Assembly (NCBI GenBank): GCA_963383645.1
Contig: OY726578.1
Coordinates: 21,158,592 to 21,222,591 of the forward strand
Reading direction: 5' to 3'
DNA from: Muscardinus avellanarius
Taxonomy: Eukaryota > Chordata > Mammalia > Rodentia > Gliridae
DNA: 64,000 nt
This document shows, in pieces, positions 1 to 9,845 of the stretch (its first letter is position 1; each line of letters starts with the position of its first letter). Under the pieces are notes generated by a model. It did no database searches, was not told the DNA's origin, and was given only the letters and a program-made list of their open reading frames with translations. Both the position numbers and the translations under genes were made by a program.

Positions 1-298
1 GAAAATAAGGTTACTTTATGCTGAGCAAAACCTGTTTGGGATTTAGCTTACTTCTGTACATGATAATAAATAAAAACATCATAATTTAGGCACTCTTCCC
101 AAACATATACTGATACAATTTTTTTTAAAAAAGTGTGGAAAATCATGATGGTTTTACATACATGTCAAAAAGCCATAAAATATATATTTCTCTCAATTTC
201 AACTTTACACAAAGGCTACTAGTATCAAGCCTTATTGTGCTAATTTTTATACCATACTACTAAGAATAGCATGTGTCCTTTTAAAATACATTTTAATA

Positions 299-490
299 GT
301 CGAGCGTGGTGGCGCACGCTTGTAATCCCCGCGCTTGGGAGGCAGAGACAGGAGGATCTTGCTGGTTCGAAGCCAGCTGCGCTGGCTTAAGAGACCCTGT
401 TTCCAAACAAAAAATATATATAAAATAGGTCTGGGAGTGTAGCCCCAAGGTAAAAGGGTTCCCAGGAACCCCAGTACCACCAAAAAAAAA
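299..490 (+). mobile_element. MEN-type SINE, Y1
   Basis: Complete young copy with the hairpin middle and the AGGAACCCCAG end, then an A-tail. It is flanked by a 16-bp target-site duplication AAAATACATTTTAATA (283-298 and 487-502), so insertion boundaries are clear. Confidence 0.93.
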
Positions 491-502
491 ATACATTTTA
501 AT

Positions 503-1069
503 AAATATTTCCTATTTTCTATTTTAATTTTTACCTTGACCTATAATTATCTAGAGGTGTATTCATTCCCAGGCAAGTAAGGATTTCTTAGTTGACTCTG
601 CCCATCATTTGACCTTAATTCTATTATGGTGAGAAAAGATATTCTGGGAACTTTCAGCCTTGAAATTTATAGCTGTCCCTTCCTTTGGAAGCCAGAGCTT
701 CTTTTAGGGACCTATTTGGATAAATGTTCCTTATGCACTTCAAAGAATGTGGATTCTATTTTCGCTGGGTGCTGTATTCTTTATATACGTCAACTAGGTC
801 AAGTGTATGCACCACTTTATTAAGATCTTCCACACCCTTACTAATTATCCTATCAGCCCTTACAGAGAGTACGCTAACATTTGTTTTCTACCTGCCAGAT
901 TTTGCTTTAGAGACTCAGAAGTTAGGTTATTTGTAACGTATATATTTAAGATTTTGATACCTATCGGGTTGACTCATTTATCATTAAGAGATAGCTCTCT
1001 TGACCTCAAAGCAGCATCAACGTGTTACCTGAAACTGCTGTGACTATACAAGCTCTGGTTTGGTTGAGG
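503..1069 (-). mobile_element. Old L1 fragment, antisense (part 1)
   Basis: The plus strand resembles the reverse complement of old mammalian L1 sequence: TTATGCACTTCAAAGAATGT, GTCAACTAGGTCAAGTGTAT and ACTAATTATCCTATCAG occur in the order expected for an antisense L1M-type element. There is no open frame of note. The element seems to resume at 1913 after SINE insertions. Judged by eye from memory of L1 consensus order. Confidence 0.7.
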
Positions 1070-1243
1070 TGTGGTATCCTCTTCCTTCTCCCCAGCCATA
1101 TTTTATTGTTTTATTTTGAAACACGGTCTAACGAGGTTGCTGAGGGGTCTCATCAAGTTGCTGAGGCTGGACTCAAATCTGCGATCCTCCCGTCGCAGCC
1201 TCCCAGCTTCTGGGATTACGGGTGCGCGCCATCACACCTGGCT
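1070..1243 (-). mobile_element. MEN-type SINE, O (diverged)
   Basis: Antisense copy. Left half is recognisable by GCAGCCTCCCAGCTTCTGGGATTACGGG and CACACCTGGCT. The right (ID) half is reduced to a remnant around CCCCAGCC. Heavily diverged. Confidence 0.8.
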
Positions 1244-1393
1244 CTGCTTATGAATAGCGTGTGACGGGTTTTTGTCTCCTTATACAGTCTGGATAATTCG
1301 GGCCTTTTACTTGGAATTTTCAGTCTATTTACATGAAATGTATTTAGGTTTAGGGCTGTGATCCCGCTCTTCAAATATCATGTCTACTCTATT

Positions 1394-1394
1394 C

Positions 1395-1437
<43 letters not shown>

Positions 1438-1469
1438 CTCTTTCCTTCTTTCTTTCTTTCTTTCTTTCT
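1394..1469. repeat. (CTTT)n microsatellite
   Basis: About 76 bp of near-perfect CTTT with a few CTC and CCTT interruptions. Confidence 0.95.
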
Positions 1470-1512
1470 GGAACTCTGGTTCTATGTGTATTCTACCTTT
1501 TAAACATGTGCC

Positions 1513-1703
1513 TAAGGATTAAATCCAGGAGCATTCTTACAGCTGAGCCATATCCCTCGTCATATTTATTCTTTTATCTTGAAACAGGGTCTCACTGAGT
1601 TACAGAGGGCTCACCAAGTTGCTGAGGCTGGCCTTGAACCTACGATCATCCTGCCTCAGCCTCCAAGTACTGGGAGTATAGGTGTGTGCCACCACATCTG
1701 GCT
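1513..1703 (-). mobile_element. MEN-type SINE, O
   Basis: Antisense old copy. The right half starts near AGGATTAAATCCAGGAGCATT and the left half ends CACCACATCTGGCT. The CTTT tract just upstream is separated from it by about 40 bp. Confidence 0.85.
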
Positions 1704-1773
1704 AATATTACTATTTATTTTTCTTGTATTTCCTCTACTAATCTGCTTTCCTAATCATATATATATATTTTTG

Positions 1774-1912
1774 CAGGTCTGGGGATAGAACCCAAGGGCA
1801 CTCGACCTCTGAGCTATACCCCCTGCCCAATTTTTTATTCTTTATGTTGAAACAGGGTCTTACTGAGTTGCAGAGGGCCTCACTAACTAGCCGTGCGCCA
1901 CCACGCCCGGCT
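1774..1912 (-). mobile_element. MEN-type SINE, O, internally deleted
   Basis: The right half (GGGGATAGAACCCAAGGGCA) and the extreme left end (CCGTGCGCCACCACGCCCGGCT) are present. About 60 bp of the left half between them are missing. Confidence 0.85.
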
Positions 1913-2139
1913 TCTTATTTTGTATTTTAACCTAGCGACTACTGAACATACCCATTAAGTTCCAGCTTCAAACGCTACACTTCCTATTCTAGAAAGTCCA
2001 TTCAATTCTTTATCATCGATTAAAATGATGCTGATATGACCTATCCTCCATCTATTCAGCCCATCTTCTCTAATTTCGCGTACATATTAGTCATAGATGC
2101 TCTGAAGTATTATTTATTCATTAACTCCGACCTCAGATT
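1913..2139 (-). mobile_element. Old L1 fragment, antisense (part 2)
   Basis: AT-rich sequence around ATTCAATTCTTTATCATCGA and ACATATTAGTCATAGATGCTC resembles further-5' L1M sequence in antisense, so it probably continues the element at 503-1069 across the SINE insertions. Confidence 0.5.
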
Positions 2140-3142
2140 CACCTGGAGCCCGCTTCTACCGCCCCGCACCCAAGTCGTGTCAAGTCACCCAAGCCCCTTG
2201 GCGATGACACGTAATCATCCTTGACACTGCAATACCTGTATATATTTGTTATCTTATATCTACTCGAAAAGCATAGGGGCGGCCCTGGTACTCGCTGGCA
2301 GGTGAGGGAAGGTATTCCCCAATGAGTCTGGGCGGCTCTTCTGCACCCCACTTCTGGTCCGACCTCAGCACCAAAAGCAGCTTTGCCCTGAATCCCTGGC
2401 CCTTGGCTCCCCTCGCCGCCCTCCCAGGCTGCCCGGCTCCAAACCTGCCCTGGGTCTCGGGAAGCCGACTAGGCACACGCTGAGGGTCCCTCGGGTCTCA
2501 GACACTTGTTACTTCAGCCCCCAAAATATCCCCTCCTGCCTTTCTGTCCCCAAGAAGTAACCTCCTGCCAAGGTCCAGGCCTGAATCCTCACGTGGGTGC
2601 TGCACCCCAAATCCACAGCTGCCCCATGGGAAAGAGCCGGAGACCCTCGGCCCCGACAGGCCACGGGGTCAGGGCTGCTGCCAGACCTCTAGGACTTTCT
2701 AAGCTCCGTAAGGCTGAGTGAGACTCCAGAGAGCTTCCAGAAACTTCTACCCTCTCTCTTCTGCCCACTCCAATCTCACACTTCACCAGGGGTGCGTCTG
2801 AGGTCCTATCTCCACCAGGTCCCTAGTTCCAGGAAACCTCAGCTGGCTTCTCCTTCATACCCAGTGGCAGCCTCCTCCTGCCTGTTTCCAGAATCTACAG
2901 CCACAGCGGCGCCCCGGGGCGCCAGCCCACCGCCCCTCAGTGTCCCCGCAGCACCCCAGCCTGGCTGGCTGTTTCCCAGGGGTGGCTGCATCTCCAATAA
3001 GCTACAGGTTCCAACCAGCTCCCTGCTTTGGATAAATTTCTAAACATCCCCCGGGCATTTGGGGTCATCTTGATCTTTCTCCAAAGTACAGCTGAAAACA
3101 CGCCTTTGAAGGGAAAGCAAGGCTCGCACAGTCGCTCCTTAC
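2140..3142. other. GRK3: Intronic DNA without recognised repeats
   Basis: GC-richer, non-repetitive stretch of intron 3 immediately downstream (in transcription) of exon 3. No exon with plausible splice sites and a known domain was found on either strand. Confidence 0.6.
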
Positions 3143-3216
3143 CTCTTCATAAAACTTCACCTGGGGCACGGCTTCGTTAATTTCATTCAAACAAAAATCT
3201 TTAAATAGCAAGAAAC
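3143..3216 (-). CDS. GRK3: GRK3 coding exon 3
   Basis: 74 nt. The acceptor is ...TTTTCTCCCTTCAG and the donor GAGGTAAGG. The first two bases (GT) complete the Gly-64 codon opened by exon 2. Then come 24 codons, residues 65-88, containing FLLFKDFC and [15 protein letters not shown]. In GRK2/3 this is the first helical part of the RGS-homology (RH) domain, which flanks the kinase domain and in the family binds Galpha-q. The IN-E-AVPQV residues distinguish GRK3 from GRK2. The exon ends on a complete codon (GAG, Glu-88). No stop or frameshift. Confidence 0.96.
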
Positions 3217-3794
3217 CTGAAGGGAGAAAATAAAGAAATTCAGGGTGGGCGGGCGACCGACACCGCGCCCCATGGCGTGCGTCCGAAACCCTGAGCGGAC
3301 GGGCGCCTCGATCTCCTCCTCCCCTGCCTTCCAAAAAGCAAAGGCTGGGTTTGCAAGAGCTCGGGGCACCCCAGAAAGAATCGCTGCAGCTGGGGGGCTC
3401 CTCTGGCTCTCCCCACGCTTGGGCTCCCCACGCTCACAGCCCCTCCTGTTTTTGGAAAACGCTAGAGGATTTTTGCAAGTGCTTCCAGCTAGAGGGCCCC
3501 CAACTCAACCCGGACCCGACAGACACCCTGGCTTCAAAATCGGCTCTGACCAGACACACACCACTGCACAACGTAAGCACCGTGTGTGCGTAGACGGCTG
3601 TTGAATGAATACTTGGCTCTACGGTTCTTCCAATGTGCCTCTGTCAAAAATATTTAACCACATATTAACTGTCTTGATCGTTAAGACCCCAGCCCTTTGC
3701 AAACCTAGCACCTGCCATATTCCTTCGTGGGACAAACTTCAGTGAATCATCAAAGCTGAGCAGGCGAAGGTGTTTAGGTACTTTTTATTCCCCA
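3217..3794. other. GRK3: Repeat-poor intronic stretch
   Basis: Just upstream (in transcription) of exon 3. No repeat or gene recognised. It includes a G/C-rich segment, 3245-3600, that is open in a plus-strand frame but has no recognisable protein character. Confidence 0.55.
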
Positions 3795-3850
3795 CAAGTA
3801 CTGGGGATTGAACCCAGGGGCATCGCATTTCTACTCTATACTCCCAGGCC
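3795..3850 (-). mobile_element. ID-half SINE fragment, O
   Basis: Right half only, antisense (AGTACTGGGGATTGAACCCA to CTCCCAGGCC), then a T-rich linker leading into the next SINE. Confidence 0.75.
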
Positions 3851-3880
3851 TTCTTTTATTTCTTTTATTATTATTTTTTT

Positions 3881-4063
3881 GGTGGTGCTGGGATTGAAAC
3901 CAGGAGCATTCTACTTCCAAGCTACGCCTCCAGACTGATTTCTTGTTATTTATTTTGAAACAGGGTCTCAGTGAGTTGCAAAGGGCCTCTCTAAGTGGCT
4001 GAGGCTGGCTGCGAACCTGTGATCCTCCCGTCTCAGCCTCCCGAATGCACATTTATGCCTAGC
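3881..4063 (-). mobile_element. MEN-type SINE, O
   Basis: Antisense old copy from GGTGGTGCTGGGATTGAAAC to the degraded 5' end ATGCCTAGC. Confidence 0.85.
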
Positions 4064-4086
4064 ATATTTATTTTACTTTTGAATGT

Positions 4087-4268
4087 GTGGTACTGGAGGG
4101 TGGACCTAAAGGTGTTCTAACTCTGAGCTACACTCTCAGCCCTATTTTATTTTAATTTTGAAACAGGGCCTCACTAATTTGCAGAGGGCCTCACAGTAAC
4201 TTGGGCTGCCTGCAAACCTGTGATCCTCCCGTCTCAGCCTCCCAAAAACTCGGATTACAAGCGTGTGC
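4087..4268 (-). mobile_element. MEN-type SINE, O (tandem copy 1)
   Basis: Antisense old copy. Its right half and flank (4065-4141) recur almost exactly at 4270-4346, indicating a local tandem duplication of about 205 bp. Confidence 0.8.
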
Positions 4269-4343
4269 TTATTTATTTCACTTTTGAATGTGTGGTACTG
4301 GAGGGTGAACCCAAAGGTGTTCTACCTGTGAACTATACTCTCA

Positions 4344-4346
<3 letters not shown>

Positions 4347-4422
<76 letters not shown>
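4347..4422. repeat. (AT)n followed by poly(T)
   Basis: About 45 bp of AT dinucleotide, then about 31 T. The T run is the A-tail of the antisense Y1 copy that follows. Confidence 0.95.
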
Positions 4423-4423
<1 letters not shown>

Positions 4424-4597
4424 GTACTGGGGATGGAACCCTTCTACCTCCGGGCTACACGCCCAGGCCTATTTTTTTTATATTTTATTTGGAAACAAGG
4501 TCTCTTAAGCCAGTGAAGCTGGCTTTGAACCTTCATGATCCTCCCGTCTCTGCCTCCCAAGCGCGGGGATTACAAGCGTGCGCCCCCACAACTGGCT
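4423..4597 (-). mobile_element. MEN-type SINE, Y1 (nested)
   Basis: Antisense young copy, slightly diverged (GGATGGAACCCTTCTACCTC, TCTCTTAAGCCAGTGAAGCTGGC). It sits in the linker of the older copy at 4291-4736. Confidence 0.85.
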
Positions 4598-4736
4598 TAT
4601 TTTTATTTTAAAACAGGGTCTCACTAAATTGCAGAAGGCCTCACTATAAATTGCTGAAGCTGGCCGTGAACCTGTGATCCTCCCATCTCAGCCTCCCAAG
4701 CGCTGGGATTACGGGCTTGCACCACCGCGCCTGGCT

Positions 4737-5564
4737 TTTTGTTTTTGGAACAGGGTCTCCCCTAGGCTACTGCGGATGGCCTCGAACCTTCTCCAGGTAT
4801 CTTTAAGACACCGATGTCAGTCTAACCCCGTTATGCTCTGAGAACACACTCGGTAGGACTCCAATACTTTTAAATAAGCTGGAATTTGAGGTGGGCCCCA
4901 AATCTGGTCTCTCTGGGCTCATGTCCCAGGGCACTTAACAACCTGCTCCTGAGGGGCGCAGTGATTCCTCAAAAGAAATAAGGCCACTGAGCCAAGTCCT
5001 CCCTCTGTGCTCTGATTGGCTTCTGGCCCCTTGTTTCTCCATCAGCAACAAGCCAAGCACTGACGTCTCCACCCGGAACCGCACACTCGCTGGCCCTTCG
5101 CTCCGTGCTGTCAGTGTTTGGGGAGGAGAAAACCCAAAGGAGAATTTAGACTTGGGCGTTCCGATCACTTGGGGATCTTCCTGAACCATCTGAGTGACAG
5201 AGAGAACAATCTCACAGGCGGGCCGCTGGCTTCGGCCACCCCTGCACAAACTGGACGCCTGGCGCAGCCCGCCGCGTCCTCTGCGGTCCAGGGCCGGTGT
5301 CTGCGCCGGGGTCGCCGTCCTCTCGCCCTCTCCCGGCTCATCACAGCGCCTAGGCCACACGGCAGCGCCTCTAACACCGGCTGAGATCTCCCTGCGCAGC
5401 TCCGCTCACGAGGGCCTTTCCTCGCTCACAGAGGCTCCCGTGAGCCTCAACCCTTTCGTATACCCCCTGCCCCTGTCCATCCACCCACAGCTCACCCTGT
5501 TACAGTGTTCAGGACCACCGCGAGCATTGCACCCGCTTGCTTGGTTTTTGTTTTGTTTTGTTTT
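4737..5564. other. GRK3: Repeat-poor intronic stretch
   Basis: It begins with a degraded B1-like remnant (GAACAGGGTCTCCC near 4750). From about 4800 it is unique-looking and GC-richer at 5220-5400. Open frames here have no domain character. Confidence 0.5.
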
Positions 5565-5765
5565 GTGGAGCTGGGGCTGGAACCCAGGGGCTTTTCTACC
5601 TCCAGCTACACTCCCAGACCTATTTTATACTTTATTTGGAAACAGGGTCTCACTAAGTTGCTGAGAGCCTCACTCAGTAGCTGAGGCTGGCTTCGAACCT
5701 GTGCGATCCTCCCGTCTCAGCCTCCCAAGAGCGGGAATTACAAGCAGGTGCCACCATGCTTAGCC
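5565..5765 (-). mobile_element. MEN-type SINE, I
   Basis: Antisense, with ACACTCCCAGACCTATTTTATAC in the linker and GGCTTCGAACCTG in the left half. Old-type right half (GGAACCCAGGGGC). Confidence 0.88.
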
Positions 5766-5791
5766 TATGTCACTTTTAATTCTTTTTTTTT

Positions 5792-5993
5792 GGGGGGGGG
5801 GTGGGGATGGAACCCAGGGGCATTTGACCTCCGAGCTACACCCCCTGCCCCATTTTTTATTTTATTTTGAAACAGGGTCTCACTGAGTTGTAGAGGGCCT
5901 CACTAAGTAGCTGAGGCTGGCTTCGAACCTGCGCGATCCTCCTGTCTCAACCTCCCATGCGCTGGGATGACAAGCGTGCGCCACCACCTGGCC
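5792..5993 (-). mobile_element. MEN-type SINE, O
   Basis: Antisense, directly following the previous copy. A run of 9-10 G interrupts the start of its right half. Confidence 0.87.
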
Positions 5994-6235
5994 TCCAGCT
6001 CTAGAGTGGAAGCTGTGAGCGGCCAGGCCTGGCGTCTCTTATCCTTTCCTGTGTTTGCAGCAATTAGAACATCAACCGGGATGTAGGGAGAGAGCAAAGG
6101 GTTGAGGAAGAGGATGGGACTGAGAAGGAAAGGAGGGACAGACAGAGGGAAGGAAGGAAGAACAGAAAAGGAAGATTGGGGAAGGAGGTGGTTGAGGATA
6201 TCTAACCTAAGAGTGTTTTTACCTATTCTTTTTTT

Positions 6236-6433
6236 CTTTTTTTCAGTACTGGGGATTGAATCCAGTACTCTGAGCTACACCCCCAGCCGTATTTTTTATT
6301 CTTATTTTGAAACAGGGTCTCACTAAGTCACGAAGGGCCTCGCTAAGCAGCTGAGGCTGGCTTCGAAACTGAGATCCTCCTGTCTCAGCCTCCCGAGCAC
6401 TGGGATTACAAGCGAGCGCCACCACGCACGGCT
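6236..6433 (-). mobile_element. MEN-type SINE, O
   Basis: Antisense copy with a probable short target duplication TTTACCTATT on both sides (just before the T-run and at 6434 onward). Box region shortened in the ID half. Confidence 0.87.
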
Positions 6434-6602
6434 TTACCTATTGCTTTAACGTGATTTCCCTTGCCAAGGTGTAGAGCAAGCCAAGGAATTCTTTAACACG
6501 CTGTAGGAGAAGCACACAGATGGCGGGTCTGCACGTGCGTGTGCCGAAGCCCGGCCTTCCAGCAAGTGTTTAAGTGGGGCCATTAAACATGGTACAGCAA
6601 AA

Positions 6603-6781
6603 GCCGGGCGTGGTGGCGCACGCTCGTAATCCCCGCGCTTGGGAGGCGGAGACAGGAGGATCGCGCAGGTTCGAAGCCAGCCGCGCTGGCGTAAGAGACC
6701 CTGTTTCCAAATAAAATATAAAATAGGTCTGGGAGTATAGCCCGGAGGTAGAAGGGTTTCCAGGAACCCCAGTACCACCAA

Positions 6782-6825
<44 letters not shown>

Positions 6826-6826
6826 A
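6603..6826 (+). mobile_element. MEN-type SINE, Y1
   Basis: Complete young copy with an (AAAT)n tail (6781-6826). It lies about 170 bp from the antisense copy at 6236-6433, forming an inverted pair. Confidence 0.93.
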
Positions 6827-6844
6827 AAATGTACATAGAAAAGC

Positions 6845-7400
6845 AAAAAAAAAAAAAATAGAGTACCCAAAAGACAAAGTTCAATAACTAGTACTATCTA
6901 ATTTCAAGATCTATTATGTAGCCATAGGAATCAATAGAGTATATTATTGGTATAAGACTAAATCAATGGAACAAGACAGAGAGTACAGAGGATACCCCAA
7001 CATTTATGCAGTCAGCTTACGTCTTTTTGACAAATGATATTGGGAAATCAGAGGTCTAAATTAAAGGGGAGGGTTTGTTATCTCACACCTCATACAGAGT
7101 TAAATTAACAAGGGTCACAGCACAAAATAGAAAGGCAACAATGATAATGTTTCTAGATATTCATGCAGAGGATTTCTTAGACTGGGTGCACAGAAAGAAA
7201 TGCTAAATCACACTTTCTCTCCATTTAGAACTTCTGTTCATCAAAGACACGGTGAGAGCAGACCCGCCATAAACCGGGTACAATGTTACAAAATCTCATC
7301 AGAAAAGGGCCTCGTACATCCATGTGCAAGCCAGCCCAAGTTCTCACAATTCCATTTTTAAAGGAGAAAGAAACAACCCGGTTTTTAAAATGGGCCCAAA
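6845..7400 (+). mobile_element. Old L1 ORF2 fragment
   Basis: Sense L1 sequence: TATTGGTATAAGACTAAATCAATGGAACAAGACAGAGAGT corresponds to the region in L1 ORF2 with the tract ...TGGTATTGGCATAAAGAT..., followed by the ACATTTATGCAGTCA and TTTTTGACAAA region. Many stops; not coding. A Y2 SINE follows at 7401. Confidence 0.8.
7301..7400 (+). repeat. 100-bp direct repeat, copy 1
   Basis: From AGAAAAGGGCCTCGTACATC to AAAATGGGCCCAAA. Repeated base for base at 7605-7704; the Y2 SINE lies exactly between. Confidence 0.97.
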
Positions 7401-7604
7401 GCCGGGCGTGGTGGCGCACGCTTGTCATCCCCGCGTTTAGGAGGCAGAGACAGGAGGATCGCGCAGGTTCGAAGCCAGCCGCGCGCGCTGGCTTAGGAGA
7501 CCCTGTTTCAAAATAAAAATGTAAAAATAGGTCTGGGAGTGTAGCCTGGAGATGGAAGGGCTTCCAGGAACCCCAGTACCACCAAAAAAAAAAAAAAAAA
7601 GAAA
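7401..7604 (+). mobile_element. MEN-type SINE, Y2, with 100-bp flanking duplication
   Basis: Starts GCCGGGCGTGGTGG directly after copy 1 of the direct repeat and ends in an A-rich tail that runs into copy 2. Diagnostic Y2 features: GCCAGCCGCGCGCGCTGGC, TTAGGAG and AAAAATGTAAAAATAGG. Confidence 0.95.
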
Positions 7605-7704
7605 AGAAAAGGGCCTCGTACATCCATGTGCAAGCCAGCCCAAGTTCTCACAATTCCATTTTTAAAGGAGAAAGAAACAACCCGGTTTTTAAAATGGGCC
7701 CAAA
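7605..7704 (+). repeat. 100-bp direct repeat, copy 2
   Basis: Identical to 7301-7400. The sequence after it (ATCCCGAACACTGGG) is the presumed original continuation of the pre-insertion site. Confidence 0.97.
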
Positions 7705-8253
7705 ATCCCGAACACTGGGCATGAACCTCGAACCCTTTATGGTTAGAGAGAACCCCGGGGTCCGGCAGCAGGGGACCCGGACTCGGCATGTTGGTGTTTA
7801 TGGAACGTGCATCAGGCCTCGCCGGAATGGGCCTATCCAGCCAGTGGGACGGTGAGGTTGGTCCACGCAGCCGGGCTCCTCCTGCCTCTCGGTCACCAGG
7901 CAAGGATGGGCGTGCCGCGCCGCGCAGGCTGAGCGAGGGACCCTGACCACAGGAAGCTCGCTCTGGAATACAGACCCCTGAGCGTCCATCACCACGTCCG
8001 GGCCCTGTGATTGAAGCCAGTGGGAAACTGCGACCCAAGCCTGGCCGAGGCGCCCAGGGCCCAGATGTGCGGAGCGAGGGCACGGCCCCGCCAGGATGCA
8101 GAGCCCGAGGAGGTGCCGACCTGCAGGGTGGGGCGATGGGAAGGAACCCGGTGGCTAAAGGGCCATCCGCTCTGGCGATGGGGCACGCCTGTCACGCTCC
8201 AAAACACAACACCGGTGTTTAAGGATGAAATTAGCATTCCAATTGGTAAACTT
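7705..8253. other. GRK3: GC-rich intronic stretch
   Basis: Rich in CpG, with no recognisable exon or repeat. It may be a degraded L1 3' end at its start, but I cannot support that. Confidence 0.45.
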
Positions 8254-8480
8254 GCCGGGCATGGTGGCCCATGCCTGTAATCCCAGTACATGGGAGGCGG
8301 AGACAAGAGGATCACAGGTCCCAGGCCAGGCTCCGCAACTTCATGAGATCCTGCTTCTAAATAAAAAATTAAATAGTTGGTGTTGTGGGGGGCGTGTAAC
8401 TTGAAGGTAGAACACCTCTGGGTTCAACCTCCAGCACAAATAAATAAATAAATAAATAAACAAACAAACAAACAAACAAA
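8254..8480 (+). mobile_element. MEN-type SINE, O
   Basis: Complete old copy (GCCGGGCATGGTGGCCCATGC...) with an (AAAT)n(AAAC)n tail at 8437-8480. Confidence 0.88.
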
Positions 8481-8809
8481 CTGTAAGCAAGCAGATTGCC
8501 CATCATAACGCAGGTGGGCCGCATCCAATCAGCCGAAGGCCCAAGGAGAACAAAATAACCGCCCTCCCCAGCAAGGAGGTTCCCCAGCAGGCCGCCTTTG
8601 GGCCTCGTCTACACCGTCGGCTCTTCCGGTCTCCAGCCCGCAAGTCCACACTGCAGATCCTGACCTGTCAAATCCCCATAATCGCCACAGCCAGCTCCTT
8701 ACACTTTCCATACAACCAATCACACACACACCGCACTGGTTCTTTGTCCCCCGACAACTCTAACACGGGTTTCAAACACGGTACAGGATGTCCAATCTTG
8801 GAGGAATGT
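8481..8809. other. GRK3: Repeat-poor intronic stretch
   Basis: About 330 bp with no recognised element. Confidence 0.5.
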
Positions 8810-8824
8810 GGTTGGAAGCTTCTT

Positions 8825-9053
8825 CTTTTTTTATTTTATTTTTTTTTTTTGTGGTCCTGGGGGTGGAACCCGGGGGCTTTCTAGCTCCGGGCTACACTCC
8901 CAGACCTATTTTATACTTTATTTGGAAACAGGGTCTCACTAAGTTGCCAAGAGCCTCTCTCAGTAGCTGAGGCTGGCTTCGAACCCGCGCGATCCTCCTG
9001 TCTCCGCCTCCCAAGCGCGGGGATGACAAGCGCGCGCCACCGCCGCCCCGGCA
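8825..9053 (-). mobile_element. MEN-type SINE, I
   Basis: Antisense copy with a 15-bp target duplication GGTTGGAAGCTTCTT (8810-8824 and 9054-9068). CG-rich left half (TCCGCCTCCCAAGCGCGGGG), old-type right half (GGGTGGAACCCGGGGGC). Confidence 0.93.
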
Positions 9054-9068
9054 GGTTGGAAGCTTCTT

Positions 9069-9845
9069 AACAAGCTGAACACGCAATTCTATTACGCATT
9101 GATCTGAAAACAGAGCTTGCTAGAAAGACTCTCACCTGAGTCCTCCAAGCATCTCTACCTTGAACTGATTTGGAACAATCCAAAGTCGATAAGCGGTGGT
9201 GTGTCCACACAAGGGAATGCCGGTGAAATCACCGATACAGCCAGCGGTACCAGGAGCGTATTCGAGTTCTCCGGAGAGACAGAGGCGATAGGGTTCATAA
9301 ACATACGGAGGAGGAGATTATTATAGGAATCAGCTCACGCAACTACGGAGGCCGACAAGTCCCAACATACACTCTCTCCCCGTTGGAGAAATAGGGAAGC
9401 CGGGGTGTGATTCTGTCTCTGTCTGCAGACCGAGGACTAGCGGATGGTGCAACTTCCAGTCCAAGGCCAGAGGCCTCAGGACAGGAGGGGCCTGCCGGTG
9501 TGAGGCCCGGAGGCCCAGGGCCCGAGCCCGAGGGGCGTGATGTCCAGAGACAGGAGAAGGTGGACATCCCTGCTCGGGGAGGCAGAGGAAGAGCCGCCCT
9601 TGCTCCAGCTTGGGCTCCGTTCCTGCAGGCCTGGGACGCGTGGCTGAGTGGCTGCTCACACTGGTGCGCGTGATTTCTACTCAGTTCACCGATGGACAGG
9701 TGACCCTTTCTAGAAAGCTGGTCACAGACACACCCAGCAATAATGTGCTACCAGCTGTCAGGGTGGCGCTGAATTTTAGGCTGACACCCCAAATTTATCA
9801 TCACAACAAGTAAATGTCAGCCATTTGGCGGTCAAAAGATGGCAG
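9069..9845 (+). mobile_element. Ancient interspersed repeat, probably old L1 3' region
   Basis: CACACAAGGGAATGCC (near 9206) resembles the L1 ORF2/3' junction. ATTATAGGAATCAGCTCACGC and GGAGGCCGACAAGTCCC (9318-9362) belong to a widespread ancient mammalian repeat. Family assignment is from memory of the pattern only, and the boundaries are approximate. Confidence 0.5.

Larger units (their letters stand above)
1..3142 (-). other. GRK3: GRK3 intron 3 (partial)
   Basis: The region starts at the GTAAGG donor next to exon 3 and runs off the window. Positions 1-282 are AT-rich without a recognisable element. 299-2130 is filled by SINEs and an antisense old L1. 2140-3142 is GC-richer DNA without a recognisable repeat. 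I looked on the minus strand for the next coding exon (family sequence beginning I-K-E-Y-E-K-L) and did not see it, so exon 4 should lie outside the window. Confidence 0.85.
4291..4736 (-). mobile_element. MEN-type SINE, O (tandem copy 2), interrupted
   Basis: The right half (4291-4346) and left half (4598-4736) are separated by an (AT)n/T tract and a complete Y1 SINE at 4423-4597, which landed in the A-rich linker of this older element. Confidence 0.8.

Noticed and set aside
1..3142. GRK3 exon 4
   Set aside because: The next part of the protein was looked for on the minus strand and not found. It should be beyond the left edge.
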